Counted from the stretch's first letter, positions 1 to 7,868 are shown. The stretch is DNA of 64,000 nucleotides from Ardenticatenaceae bacterium (GCA_011525915.1 WYBM01000071.1:62001-126000), one strand, 5' to 3'. Translations and numbers: made by a program. The notes: a model not told the origin generated them from the sequence alone.

Positions 1-1133
1 CCACCTCTGGCGTGCGCATTGTCAAATCATTTGCCCGTGAAAGTTATGAGATTGGCCGTTTTTCAGCGAAGGTGAACGAAACGTTTGCTGCGGCGATGGT
101 ACGGGCCAAAGTTTCGGCCATATTGGCGCCCATCATTGGCTTTTTAGCCTTTGCTTCCATTACGATCACGCTGTGGGTGGGCAGCTACCAGGTGATCCAG
201 GGCAATCTGACGGCCGGGGGCCTGGTAGCTTACCTCATTTACACGATGATGGTGGCCACACCTATTGCCACATTGGCCGGTTTGTATACCCAATTTCAGG
301 CGGCCTTAGGCTCTACAGAGCGGGTTTTTGGCCTGCTGGACACAGCGCCAGACATTGCTGACCGCCCAGATGCTTACCCCCTGCCGCCGGTAACAGGGCA
401 GGTGTCGTTTGAAACGGTGGATTTTGATTATGTGGCCGCGGTGCCGGTGTTAAAAGGGGTGTCGTTTACGGCCGTGCCCGGTCAGGTAATAGCGTTGGTA
501 GGGCCCAGCGGTGCCGGTAAAAGCACGTTGGTGAACCTGATTCCGCGCTTTTATGATGTGGCTGACGGCCGTGTGCTCATCGACGGCCATGACATCCGTG
601 ATGTGACGCTGCACAGCCTGCGTGACCAGATCGGCATTGTGCCCCAGGAGACGTCTCTCTTTTCGGCCACCGTACTGGAAAATATCCGCTACGGCAAACT
701 GGCCGCAACGATGGCCGAGGTTGAAGCAGCCGCACAAGCGGCCAATGCCCATGACTTTATCCTGAATGACTTGCCGGATGGTTACCAGACGCTGGTGGGG
801 GAACGGGGGGTGAAGCTCAGCGGCGGCCAGCGCCAGCGGGTGGCCATTGCCCGAGCCATTCTCAAGAACCCGCGTATCCTCATTTTAGATGAAGCCACCT
901 CGTCATTAGATAGTGAAAGCGAGAGCCTGGTACAGGAAGCGTTGGAGCGGTTGATGCACGGCCGCACCTCTTTTGTGATCGCCCATCGCCTCAGCACGGT
1001 GCTAAATGCTGACCAGATTATGGTGTTGGATCAGGGGCGCATTGTGGCCCAGGGAACCCATGAAGCATTGCTGCTAGACGCCGATGGCCTTTACCGCCGC
1101 CTTTATCAACTGCAATTTGAGAAAGTTTACTAA
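1..1133 (+). CDS. ABC exporter, 3' part (permease end plus ATPase), cut by window start
   Basis: This is the C-terminal ~375 residues of a type IV ABC exporter half-transporter. The reading frame is already open at base 3 (TSGVRIVKSF, the end of a transmembrane-domain helix), so the true start lies outside the window. The remaining part holds the last membrane helices (about residues 35-100), then the nucleotide-binding domain. Visible motifs are Walker A GPSGAGKST, Q-loop in VPQETSLFS, signature LSGGQRQRVAIAR, Walker B ILILDEATSSLD with the catalytic Glu, and the H-loop IAHRLST. By family knowledge such proteins export lipids, drugs or peptides as dimers; the substrate cannot be read from sequence. 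It ends just before a hairpin shared with the convergent gene. Confidence 0.93.
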   Translation, partial: TSGVRIVKSFARESYEIGRFSAKVNETFAAAMVRAKVSAILAPIIGFLAFASITITLWVGSYQVIQGNLTAGGLVAYLIYTMMVATPIATLAGLYTQFQAALGSTERVFGLLDTAPDIADRPDAYPLPPVTGQVSFETVDFDYVAAVPVLKGVSFTAVPGQVIALVGPSGAGKSTLVNLIPRFYDVADGRVLIDGHDIRDVTLHSLRDQIGIVPQETSLFSATVLENIRYGKLAATMAEVEAAAQAANAHDFILNDLPDGYQTLVGERGVKLSGGQRQRVAIARAILKNPRILILDEATSSLDSESESLVQEALERLMHGRTSFVIAHRLSTVLNADQIMVLDQGRIVAQGTHEALLLDADGLYRRLYQLQFEKVY

Positions 1134-1154
1134 TACACTGCTGTGTACAAAAGG

Positions 1155-1191
1155 GCGCGTCTGCCAATGCCGAATTCATGGGCAGGCGCGC
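1155..1191. terminator. Bidirectional hairpin between convergent genes
   Basis: An 11-bp inverted repeat (1155-1165 with 1181-1191, one G-U type pair) lies between two converging genes ending at 1133 and 1238. It has the position and strength of a shared transcription terminator, although no clean T-run follows on either side. Confidence 0.5.
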
Positions 1192-1237
1192 TCGAAGTGA
1201 CCTTTTCTTCGGCAAAACGGGAAGCCATTTTAGACGG

Positions 1238-1720
1238 TCACTCAGTAAGCGGCGGGCGGCGTACCAGTGTCATAATGGCTGCGCCCAAGCCTATCAACAG
1301 CAAGATGGGGGCCAGCACAAACCAGCCAAGGAAGGGAAGCAGGGCAGCCGCTACCAGCAGGACGGCCGTTTTTATCAGAAGCTGCATACCGGTGACATTT
1401 TCCGCTTGGGGGTAGATGCGCTGGCGCAGCACCATTACCAGCCCGGCCAGGCCAACGGCAGCTAACGCCAGCAGGGCCAACACCAGCAGCAGCGCCAGCA
1501 GGCCACCACCATCACCACCCTGAGCAAGAACGGCAGCGATCACCAGAAAGAAGAGGGCGTTGACCAGCCCGATGATAAAAGAACGCCCTGGCATGGCCTG
1601 CATGATCTGGCCTACCTGTGTTACACGGCGGGGGATAAGGAACGGCAGTAACACCAGCAAGGCTGCTGTTGTGGCTGCACTGACGGTGATCACTGCGAAG
1701 AGCGCCATCATTTCACCCAT
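1238..1720 (-). CDS. Small multi-pass membrane protein following anti-sigma-like gene
   Basis: A 160-residue integral membrane protein with about four hydrophobic segments (near residues 8-28, 48-70, 78-105 and 118-150) and few charged residues. I do not recognise a family. The start at 1720 (MGEMMALF) is preferred over the ATG at 1732 because a GGAGG lies at the right distance only from the inner ATG. It overlaps the 3' end of the anti-sigma-like gene by 8 bases, so it is almost surely translated together with it in a sigma/anti-sigma/membrane-protein operon. Inference: an envelope component of the stress response controlled by this ECF factor. Confidence 0.75.
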   Translation of the reverse strand: MGEMMALFAVITVSAATTAALLVLLPFLIPRRVTQVGQIMQAMPGRSFIIGLVNALFFLVIAAVLAQGGDGGGLLALLLVLALLALAAVGLAGLVMVLRQRIYPQAENVTGMQLLIKTAVLLVAAALLPFLGWFVLAPILLLIGLGAAIMTLVRRPPLTE

Positions 1721-2261
1721 GTGAACCTCCATTGGGATTGGTAAAGAGCAGACGATTGCCCCACAGCCAGATGACCAGAACCAGGCTCATAATCAGCGCC
1801 CACTGGTAAGTGGGCAGTTCAATTTGAGGCAGTGTGATGTGAACGTTTTGCCACACGGCCGTCACCCAGTTACTTACCGTCTCCCCCACCGTTAGTGCAG
1901 GCAGTTGAATGGGTGGCCAGGCTTGGCGTAGTATAGCTCGCCCCTGCTGCCACCCTGGTTGCAGCGTTCTCCAGAAGATGAGCATGAGCGTACCGGCGGT
2001 TATTACCTGAGCCAGCGGCAAAAAGCGCAGCCACCAGGGCGTTGCCTGGGCCCTTATGGTGGCGGCAACAAGCGGCCTTAAATCGGTGGTGAGCGGCAAG
2101 TCTTCTACCGTGGCAAAGGCGGCAAAAAGCGCCTGCAGTTCTGCCAACTGCGCCTGTGCCGCCGGGGATTGTTTCAACTGTGCCTCTACTGCCTGCCGGG
2201 TGGCTGCGTCTAATGCGCCGTCCAGGTATTCGTTTAAGCGTGTGTCATCGATCTCGTTCAT
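1713..2261 (-). CDS. Putative anti-sigma factor (membrane-anchored)
   Basis: 182 residues directly downstream of an ECF sigma gene (44-base gap). The N-terminal ~55 residues (LNEYLDGALD, then an acidic Ala/Gln/Leu-rich helix pair) look like the sigma-binding helical domain of anti-sigma factors, but the zinc-binding HxxxCxxC motif of the ZAS type is absent. Two hydrophobic segments follow (about residues 90-108 and 153-172). The short acidic N-terminus, membrane anchor and gene order all fit an anti-sigma factor that sequesters the upstream sigma factor at the membrane. The assignment is by context and composition, not by a diagnostic motif. Confidence 0.7.
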   Translation of the reverse strand: MNEIDDTRLNEYLDGALDAATRQAVEAQLKQSPAAQAQLAELQALFAAFATVEDLPLTTDLRPLVAATIRAQATPWWLRFLPLAQVITAGTLMLIFWRTLQPGWQQGRAILRQAWPPIQLPALTVGETVSNWVTAVWQNVHITLPQIELPTYQWALIMSLVLVIWLWGNRLLFTNPNGGSHG

Positions 2262-2305
2262 AGGTGTTTAAGAGTCCGGGGGCATATTTTTATTGGCCCG
2301 AACAT

Positions 2306-2878
2306 TCAGCCCTCCTTCATCTGCGCGGCCAGCAATTTTCGGGCTCGAAAGAGGTCGCTTTTTACACTGGTGAGCGGCCGGCCCATCACCGCCGCGATCT
2401 CATCATAACTCAACTCCTGGAAATGACGATACTCAATCACTGCCCGATAGTGTGGTGGCAGTTGTAAAATAGCGGCGCGCAACCGGGTGGCCTGTTCCTG
2501 GTGTATCAGTACCTGTTCCGGGGTGGGCATCTGGTGTGCCCATTTGTCCATGGTGGGCGGGGCCTCAGTGGCCACCGCTATGTCTGCGGCCGTCAACTGC
2601 GGCCGTACCCGTTCTGATTCCAGCCAGTTCAGGCACAGGTTCGCGGTAATGCGCTTGATCCAGGGGGCAAACGGTCGTGAGACATCAAACCGGTCTAACG
2701 CCTGAAAGGCCCGTAAAAACGCCTCCTGGGCCGCATCTTCGGCATCTTGACGACGGCCAAACATACGGTAAGCTACATTAAACACGGCCGTTTGCTGGCG
2801 GCGTACTAATTCTGCAAACGCCATCTCATCACCTCGTTGTGCCTGTCGCAGCAGTTCTGGCTCGTCATCTTGCACCAT
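2306..2878 (-). CDS. ECF RNA polymerase sigma factor
   Basis: A 190-residue sigma-70 family factor of the extracytoplasmic function type. Region 2 covers about residues 20-90, including the conserved DAEDAAQEAFLRAF helix that melts the -10 element. Region 4 covers about 130-185, with the helix-turn-helix ELSYDEIAAVMGRPLTSVKS that reads the -35 element. There are no regions 1 or 3. It is the first gene of a three-gene operon with an anti-sigma-like protein and a membrane protein. The stimulus cannot be told from sequence. Confidence 0.92.
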   Translation of the reverse strand: MVQDDEPELLRQAQRGDEMAFAELVRRQQTAVFNVAYRMFGRRQDAEDAAQEAFLRAFQALDRFDVSRPFAPWIKRITANLCLNWLESERVRPQLTAADIAVATEAPPTMDKWAHQMPTPEQVLIHQEQATRLRAAILQLPPHYRAVIEYRHFQELSYDEIAAVMGRPLTSVKSDLFRARKLLAAQMKEG

Positions 2879-3009
2879 ATCATAACCCTATGCCCCTATT
2901 ACAAGATAGAATGGGAAAAGTTGCAAGTGATCATGGGCGGACCGCTATGAATGGCTGAATGGTGGGGCTTTTGCCAACGCTGCTTTATGTGTGATAAACT
3001 GGTGTGGTT

Positions 3010-3186
3010 ATGGGTACGCCCTTTTACCTGCGGCTCCTGGTTATTGAACTGGGTGACTTTACCATTCGCAGTGAAACGCCTCTGGCTGAAGTTTTGTGGT
3101 TTGTTGGTGGGCTGCTGCTGTTGGTGCTTTTGTCTACGGCCGTACTCTGGTGGAACAGGCGCGCACAAAAAGACCCATTCATTTAA
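3010..3186 (+). CDS. Possible small single-pass membrane protein
   Basis: A 58-codon ORF starting at the ATG at 3010 (MGTPFYLRLL). It has a hydrophilic N-terminal third, one strong transmembrane segment (about residues 27-46, EVLWFVGGLLLLVLLSTAVLWW) and a basic tail (NRRAQKDPFI). No good Shine-Dalgarno is visible, which lowers confidence. In its favour, a convincing intrinsic terminator lies 29 bases after its stop codon and would otherwise have no gene to end. No family recognised. Confidence 0.4.
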   Translation: MGTPFYLRLLVIELGDFTIRSETPLAEVLWFVGGLLLLVLLSTAVLWWNRRAQKDPFI

Positions 3187-3214
3187 CACCTGAAACAATG
3201 TACAGACATAAAGC

Positions 3215-3241
3215 CGCAGAGAGTTTGCTCTCTGCGTTTTT
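3215..3241 (+). terminator. Intrinsic terminator upstream of efp
   Basis: A perfect 9-bp stem (3215-3223 with 3228-3236) with a 4-base loop, followed by TTTTT. It would end transcription of the small ORF at 3010-3186 and insulate efp. Confidence 0.8.
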
Positions 3242-3282
3242 GTGCCTGTGCCTTTAAGTTATCACAAGGAGTGTATGGCAAC

Positions 3283-3840
3283 ATGATTGATGTGAACCAA
3301 TTGCGCCGCGGCATTAGTTTTACACACGACGGCAACCTTTATAGAGTAACGGAATACAGCCACAATAAACCTGGTCGGGGCAAAGCGACTATTCGCGTCA
3401 GTGTGAAAGATTTGCGCACCGGGTCCAATTTGCAGCTTACCTTTTCTTCTGGTGACCGCGTTCAGGATGTCCGGCTGGAAAAAGAGACCTTCCAATACCT
3501 GTATGATGATGGTGCATTCTATGTATTTATGAACACGGGCACTTACGAGCAAAAGCAGCTGCCCCACGCCGTCATGGAAACAGATCAGGGCTACCTGATT
3601 GATAATATGGAATTGGAACTGCTCTCTTACGAAGGCGAAATCTTAGACTACATTCTGCCTAAAACCTTGGAGTTTGAGGTGGTAGAAGCTGAAAATGCGG
3701 TGGCCGGAGACACGGCCACCGGGGCGACAAAGGTGGTGTCTACCCAGACAGGCCTCAGGGTAAAAACGCCCCTTTTTGTCAATACAGGGGATCGCATTAA
3801 AGTGAATACGGAAACAGGTGAATACATTACACGGGCGTAA
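3283..3840 (+). CDS. efp: Translation elongation factor P
   Basis: EF-P, 185 residues, the usual length. It enters the ribosomal E site and stimulates peptide-bond formation at polyproline stretches. The three beta-barrel domains are intact: KOW-like N-domain, OB domain II, and C-terminal domain ending in KVNTETGEYITRA. The start is ATG 3283 (MIDVNQLRRG), 12 bases after an AAGGA; an upstream GTG at 3271 is rejected. The tip of the domain I loop reads KPGRGKA, so the position that carries the modified Lys34 in Escherichia coli is Arg32 here. Arg32 is the residue that is rhamnosylated in EarP-type bacteria, but the rest of this loop is of the lysine type. A terminator made of two ACGGCCGT copies follows. 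Confidence 0.95.
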   Translation: MIDVNQLRRGISFTHDGNLYRVTEYSHNKPGRGKATIRVSVKDLRTGSNLQLTFSSGDRVQDVRLEKETFQYLYDDGAFYVFMNTGTYEQKQLPHAVMETDQGYLIDNMELELLSYEGEILDYILPKTLEFEVVEAENAVAGDTATGATKVVSTQTGLRVKTPLFVNTGDRIKVNTETGEYITRA

Positions 3841-3906
3841 GATAACCGCGGTAAGGTAGAATCTGAAGGATTTTAAAAGCTTCTCACGTTTGCCACATAC
3901 TGTAGG

Positions 3907-3932
3907 CACGGCCGTCCAGACGGCCGTGTTTT
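3907..3932 (+). terminator. Intrinsic terminator after efp, built from two ACGGCCGT copies
   Basis: A perfect 9-bp stem (3907-3915 with 3920-3928), loop CCAG, then TTTT. Each arm is a copy of the genome-wide octamer ACGGCCGT extended by C or G, so two tandem palindromes pair with each other to make the hairpin. Confidence 0.8.
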
Positions 3933-3953
3933 AGTTTCCAGCAAACTTCCCTC

Positions 3954-3983
3954 TTGCACCGTTCTCCAAGAGTATGTTATAGT
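3954..3983 (+). promoter_or_regulatory. Candidate sigma70 promoter of the LysM gene
   Basis: TTGCAC at 3954-3959 and TATAGT at 3978-3983, 18 bases apart, about 115 bases before the LysM start codon. The predicted transcript would start near 3990 and carry the hairpin at 4025-4064 in its leader. Confidence 0.5.
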
Positions 3984-4024
3984 CTGTCTTGTTACGTTAT
4001 GTCAAACATTTTGGCAGAGGGGCA

Positions 4025-4064
4025 ACCTCCCGCAGGGTCCTATCCCCCAGAACCTGCGGGAGGT
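4025..4064 (+). other. Large leader hairpin upstream of LysM gene
   Basis: A perfect 12-bp inverted repeat (4025-4036 with 4053-4064) with a 16-base loop lies 36 bases before the LysM start codon. There is no T-run, so it is not an obvious terminator. It may be an mRNA-stabilising 5' hairpin or a protein-binding site. Function unknown. Confidence 0.45.
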
Positions 4065-4099
4065 GCATTCCCAAACAGATTGACAGCCATGGAGAAATG

Positions 4100-4582
4100 A
4101 TGAAAAAACCATCCCCCCTGACGCACTGTTTTATGTTAACGTTTGTCATGGTATTGTTGTTCCTGGCGGTTAACACCACGGCCGTGGCCGCCGCCCCCAG
4201 CGAACGGCCAGCCGCCCAGCAGGCACAAGGGTTTTATTACACCGTGCAATGGGGTGATACTCTCTCTCACATTGCGGCGCGATACGGCACAACCGCCCCG
4301 GCCATCATGCTGGCCAACCCTTGGTTGGTGAACCCTCATCTTATTTATGCGGGAACAGTGCTCTTTATTCCGGCTGGGGTTCCTGGCGTAATCCAGACGC
4401 CGGGTGGAGGCACGCCCCCCCCAGCCCAACCGGGATGCCGCTACCACCACACCGTGGTCTGGGGGCAGAACCTCATTCAACTTGGCAGCTGGTATGGGGT
4501 CAGTCCTTTTGCCATTGCTGAAGCCAACCAGATCTTTAACCTGAACCGTATCTTTGCCGGGCAGGTGTTGTGCATTCCCTGA
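4100..4582 (+). CDS. Secreted protein with two LysM domains
   Basis: 160 residues. It has an N-terminal signal peptide (KK, then a hydrophobic stretch to about residue 28, Ala-rich cleavage region), then two LysM peptidoglycan-binding domains at about residues 45-90 (YTVQWGDTLSHIAARYGTT) and 108-160 (HHTVVWGQNLIQLGSWYGV), joined by a Gly/Pro linker. No catalytic domain follows, so it is likely a cell-wall-binding or structural protein. The start is the second of two adjacent ATGs, which has the better spacing from GGAG. Two cysteines in the second domain (near residues 114 and 158) may form a disulfide. Confidence 0.85.
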   Translation: MKKPSPLTHCFMLTFVMVLLFLAVNTTAVAAAPSERPAAQQAQGFYYTVQWGDTLSHIAARYGTTAPAIMLANPWLVNPHLIYAGTVLFIPAGVPGVIQTPGGGTPPPAQPGCRYHHTVVWGQNLIQLGSWYGVSPFAIAEANQIFNLNRIFAGQVLCIP

Positions 4583-4589
4583 GGTCGGT

Positions 4590-4898
4590 TTACTCTTCAA
4601 ATGATTCGGCAAAAAACCAGGTGATGAGTCTGGCCTCAGCCCAAGGTTCAAGCGCCTGGATGAGCTGTATGCCGGTTTCGCTGGCAATGGCTTGTTGGAA
4701 AGTAGCTTCGCTCTCAAAGTAAAGCTCTACCATCAGGTGATACCGAGATTGGCCGCCAGGTTTACGGACAATACGGCTGACTTCTCGTTTGTACAGATGA
4801 GGCAGCTGCTCGGCCAGGGGCAGGTGTGTGCCAGAAAAGAACGCTTCCAGTTTTTGTTCATCGTCAACTTTGCGGTAGACGGTGGTGAATTTAAACAT
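4590..4898 (-). CDS. EthD-family small protein
   Basis: 102 residues resembling the EthD / dimeric alpha-beta barrel family: N-terminal strand FKFTTVYRK, then a conserved HLPLAEQLPHL segment, a central YHLMVELYFES strand and an acidic C-terminus. Members range from accessory proteins of ether or quinone degradation to monooxygenase-like enzymes of unknown function. It lies convergent with the LysM gene, 7 bases apart, and just downstream of the cytochrome c gene in the same direction. Confidence 0.7.
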   Translation of the reverse strand: MFKFTTVYRKVDDEQKLEAFFSGTHLPLAEQLPHLYKREVSRIVRKPGGQSRYHLMVELYFESEATFQQAIASETGIQLIQALEPWAEARLITWFFAESFEE

Positions 4899-4921
4899 GG
4901 GGCAGGGTAGGCTCCTTGGCG

Positions 4922-6673
4922 TTATGTTTGTGCTGGCCAGATAGCCAGCAATTGTTCTTTTAAGTGTGCCCGCTGCTCGGTATAGTGGTTTTCACTAAGA
5001 CGGCCGTTGGCATAAGCGTCATCCAGATCAGCAATGGCCTGCAGCAGCTGTTGGGGGTCAGGGGGAGGGGGTAGGGGGGCTGTTTGCCACCTTCTTACCA
5101 TCACCACGGCGGCCGCCAACGCCAGCCCCAACCCCAACGCCCCCATCATAAGCTCCTGGGTTGTGTTGCGGGAAACAACAGCATTCCCCTGGGCATCTAG
5201 CAGTTGGCGGGCACGGCCGTCCAGTTCCAGGCTTAGCGCTGCTGCCCCGGCCAGGCTGTTATTCATGTAGGTAGCAAATGAGCCACCAGACAGAGCCTGG
5301 GTACCCTGGTTGACCCAGCCATCGCCGCTAAGGCGCACACCAGCATCAGGCAGAATGACGGTGGCCCCGCTGAGCGGGTACGCCAGCGGGTGAGCCAGGC
5401 GCAGGCCGTCTTCGTAGGGCAGTTGGTAACTCACCAACAGGCTGGTGCTGCCCGCACCCGGCCGCAGCGGCACCGTGTCGGCCCACCCTGTCTCGGTTTG
5501 AATCACTTCAGGAGCGGGGGAAAAACTTTCTAACGATCCAAAGGAACGCCGGAAGTCAATGCTTTCAGCGCCAGCCGGCAGCAGAATATCTACCACACCA
5601 CCAGCCGGGCTGCCTGATTCACCCACAAACACGGCGTTGGCATCATTGTTAAAAATGTACAGTTCAGAAACCTGAACACTGCCAGGCACAAAGGTGAGGA
5701 TCATATGGATTTGCCCGATGGAGATGCCGCCGGGATCGGCCGTTGTGTCGTAGACGATGAGGGGCAGGTTAAGTTCTGGCTCGGCGCGGTTAATGCGGCT
5801 GGGGCTGCTGTTAAAGGTCAGCCCATTATAGTCAGTGGTGACCACAAAAACCCATTCAGGCAGCACATTTTCCAGGTTAAAGGCATAACGGCCGTCAATG
5901 TCTACTGTCGTGGTCAATGATAGGGTTGGCTCAAAATTGGCATTAAAGGCACGCAGCGTAGCCACGGCGTCTGTTACCTCTTGGGACGTACTGCCATTGA
6001 CGATCAGGCCGGTGATGGTGGCTGCCGCAATGGGTTCAAAAGCCGCCAGCGGATTAGCGTACATGTAGGATTGAGTACGGCCGTAATCCACCACAGCTTG
6101 CTTTTGTTCGTCCGTCAGGCCAGAGGCGTCTATGCCCCAATTACCCACATCAGCCAGCGCCATTTCATTGCTGTGTGTAAACCAATACTCCTGGCCGGGG
6201 ATGTTCGCCACGTCCCCTCCCAAATCGGCGAACAGCGCCTGGCCCGCTTCCAATGTGGCCGGGGAAACGCCAAAACTGTAAACGGCCGCAATCAGGTTCC
6301 AGCGATCGCCTTCGTTAATGGGGTTAGAAGAAGCCGGGCCAAAGGGAGGCATGCCGCTGGCCATACTGCCGTTTGTGATGATGTCAAACATGCGCTGAGG
6401 GTCGGCTGTGCGTTGAAACGCCGGATCGGTAAAGTTACGCGGTTCCAGCCCGGCGGCCAGCGCCTGTTCCCCGTCACCAGCCCCTAAAGGCCCATGGCAC
6501 ACCACACATCGTTCATTGTATAGGGCCAGGCCAGCTTCGGCGTCAGGGGGGGCTATGGGCAATACAGGTTCCTGGGCGCCTGTGATCCGGGCCATGATGC
6601 CCAAGAGCAGGCTGATCAGCAAGACGGCCGTGACCCGGCCAGAGCATATTCGTAACAGGTGTCTTTTTATCAT
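4922..6673 (-). CDS. Membrane-anchored cytochrome c with large extracytoplasmic domain
   Basis: 583 residues, last gene of the cytochrome c maturation operon. After a signal peptide (to about residue 33) comes a class I cytochrome c domain with heme motif CVVCH (C56, C59, H60) and a GSMASGMPPFG segment that can supply the distal Met. Next is a ~380-residue beta-rich domain without cysteines, with a carboxypeptidase-regulatory-like strand pattern around residues 220-290. A single C-terminal transmembrane helix (about 505-530) is followed by a cytoplasmic helical tail (DLDDAYANGRLSENHY) resembling SHOCT-like tails. The ATG at 6673 is preferred over the TTG at 6688. Likely a surface electron carrier; the central domain is unfamiliar to me. 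Confidence 0.8.
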   Translation of the reverse strand: MIKRHLLRICSGRVTAVLLISLLLGIMARITGAQEPVLPIAPPDAEAGLALYNERCVVCHGPLGAGDGEQALAAGLEPRNFTDPAFQRTADPQRMFDIITNGSMASGMPPFGPASSNPINEGDRWNLIAAVYSFGVSPATLEAGQALFADLGGDVANIPGQEYWFTHSNEMALADVGNWGIDASGLTDEQKQAVVDYGRTQSYMYANPLAAFEPIAAATITGLIVNGSTSQEVTDAVATLRAFNANFEPTLSLTTTVDIDGRYAFNLENVLPEWVFVVTTDYNGLTFNSSPSRINRAEPELNLPLIVYDTTADPGGISIGQIHMILTFVPGSVQVSELYIFNNDANAVFVGESGSPAGGVVDILLPAGAESIDFRRSFGSLESFSPAPEVIQTETGWADTVPLRPGAGSTSLLVSYQLPYEDGLRLAHPLAYPLSGATVILPDAGVRLSGDGWVNQGTQALSGGSFATYMNNSLAGAAALSLELDGRARQLLDAQGNAVVSRNTTQELMMGALGLGLALAAAVVMVRRWQTAPLPPPPDPQQLLQAIADLDDAYANGRLSENHYTEQRAHLKEQLLAIWPAQT

Positions 6674-6749
6674 AAGCAAGGTTAACAAGATTTACAGGAC
6701 AAAGAGACAGTGCCTATGCCCTTCATCCGGCGAATCAATCGGGCCAGGG

Positions 6750-7211
6750 TTAAGCGGCGGTTGTCTCTGAAATGGGGGCAGTCACTTTGTGACCGCAATG
6801 AGCGCAGAATTTATCAGCCGGGTCCACGGGCGTGCCGCACTGAGAACAGTAACGGCCGTGACCATTAACCGGCACCGTTACCTGCCCGCGCAGCCGGGCA
6901 ATGGCCGCTTCAATCTCTGCATCCCTTGTGTCATGGTGCGGCAGCGCATCCAGGCGTTGTAGGATAGCGGCGGCTTCAGCTACCAGGGCCGCACGCTGCG
7001 GCTGATAAACTTCGGCCGGCAATTTGCTTGTGTCATAATCAAAATCCAGCGCCGAAATTTGCGCCAGGATCGCTTCTTTTTGGTCTAAAAGTCGCTGGCG
7101 ATCTGTACGGGTACGCTGCCCCTGCTCGTCGCCCTGCCATAAAGGCCGGGCCACAAACAAGGCCACCAACACCAGCAGCGCCAGACCCAGTAAAATAGAA
7201 CCTGCAGTCAT
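6750..7211 (-). CDS. CcmI-like membrane protein with zinc ribbon
   Basis: 153 residues: an N-terminal transmembrane helix (about 3-24), a charged coiled-coil region (30-110), then a zinc ribbon of the form CSQCG-x9-CAHCG near the C-terminus. The helix plus the 'LLDQKEAILAQISALDFDYD' style segment resembles the N-terminal part of CcmI/CycH, an apocytochrome chaperone of cytochrome c maturation. The TPR part is replaced by the zinc ribbon. It sits between ccmG and the cytochrome gene in the same operon, so a role in holding apocytochrome or in the Ccm complex is a reasonable inference. Start is ATG 7211 rather than TTG 7217. Confidence 0.7.
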   Translation of the reverse strand: MTAGSILLGLALLVLVALFVARPLWQGDEQGQRTRTDRQRLLDQKEAILAQISALDFDYDTSKLPAEVYQPQRAALVAEAAAILQRLDALPHHDTRDAEIEAAIARLRGQVTVPVNGHGRYCSQCGTPVDPADKFCAHCGHKVTAPISETTAA

Positions 7212-7243
7212 AAACAATTAACCATTGACAGGTGCCAATGGGT

Positions 7244-7858
7244 CTAGCCTCCTTCTAATAATTGGTCAATAGTGCCTTCTAACGTCGCCTGGTTAAGGGG
7301 CCCTAACTGGAAATAAACAATCTTGCCATCGGGGCCAATGATGAACGTTTCCGGCACGCCGGTGATTTCATAGTCCTGTGAAATATCAGTCCCCAGGTCT
7401 GGTGCATGGGGGTAGCTGACATTAAATTCCCGCATATACGCCAGCGAGTTTGGCTCTACGTCGGCATAGGCAACACCCAGAAAAATAACGCCGTCGTCGG
7501 CATATTTACGGGAAGCATTCTCTAAAACTTCGGCTTCGTAGCGGCATTCTGCACACCAGGAAGCCCAAAAATTGAGGACGATGATGCTGCCGCGCATGTC
7601 TGAGAGGCGCGCCGCCGCACGGCCGTTCCACTCATACCCCTCAAAAAATTCAAGGTTAAAATCTGGTGCTGGCTCGCCCACTTCTGGCCGGGGCGATGTG
7701 CTGTTTACCAATCCCCAGCCCAGCATCGCCAGCACCCCCAACACCACAAACCACATGCCTGCCGTCAGCCAGTGAGCACGACGTTTCGCCGGGGCACTCG
7801 CTGGTGTTTGTGCTGCTTCAATGGTAGATGCATCTGGCATTTGCATAGATTCCGTCAT
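7244..7858 (-). CDS. ccmG: Thioredoxin-like thiol:disulfide oxidoreductase, CcmG/ResA type
   Basis: 204 residues. It has a cytoplasmic N-tail, one transmembrane anchor (about 32-52) and a periplasmic TlpA/ResA-type thioredoxin domain with active site WCAEC (C102, C105) and the cis-proline loop TGVPET. Proteins of this type reduce the CxxCH cysteines of apocytochrome c before heme attachment. It lies 10 bases after ccmH and before the zinc-ribbon protein. CcmG and ResA cannot be told apart by motif alone; the operon argues for CcmG. Confidence 0.88.
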   Translation of the reverse strand: MTESMQMPDASTIEAAQTPASAPAKRRAHWLTAGMWFVVLGVLAMLGWGLVNSTSPRPEVGEPAPDFNLEFFEGYEWNGRAAARLSDMRGSIIVLNFWASWCAECRYEAEVLENASRKYADDGVIFLGVAYADVEPNSLAYMREFNVSYPHAPDLGTDISQDYEITGVPETFIIGPDGKIVYFQLGPLNQATLEGTIDQLLEGG

Positions 7859-7868
7859 GATTCACCTG

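Noticed and set aside
4136..4717. 193-codon minus-strand ORF across the LysM gene
   Set aside because: Antisense to a clear LysM protein, overlaps two better genes and shows no recognisable protein pattern.
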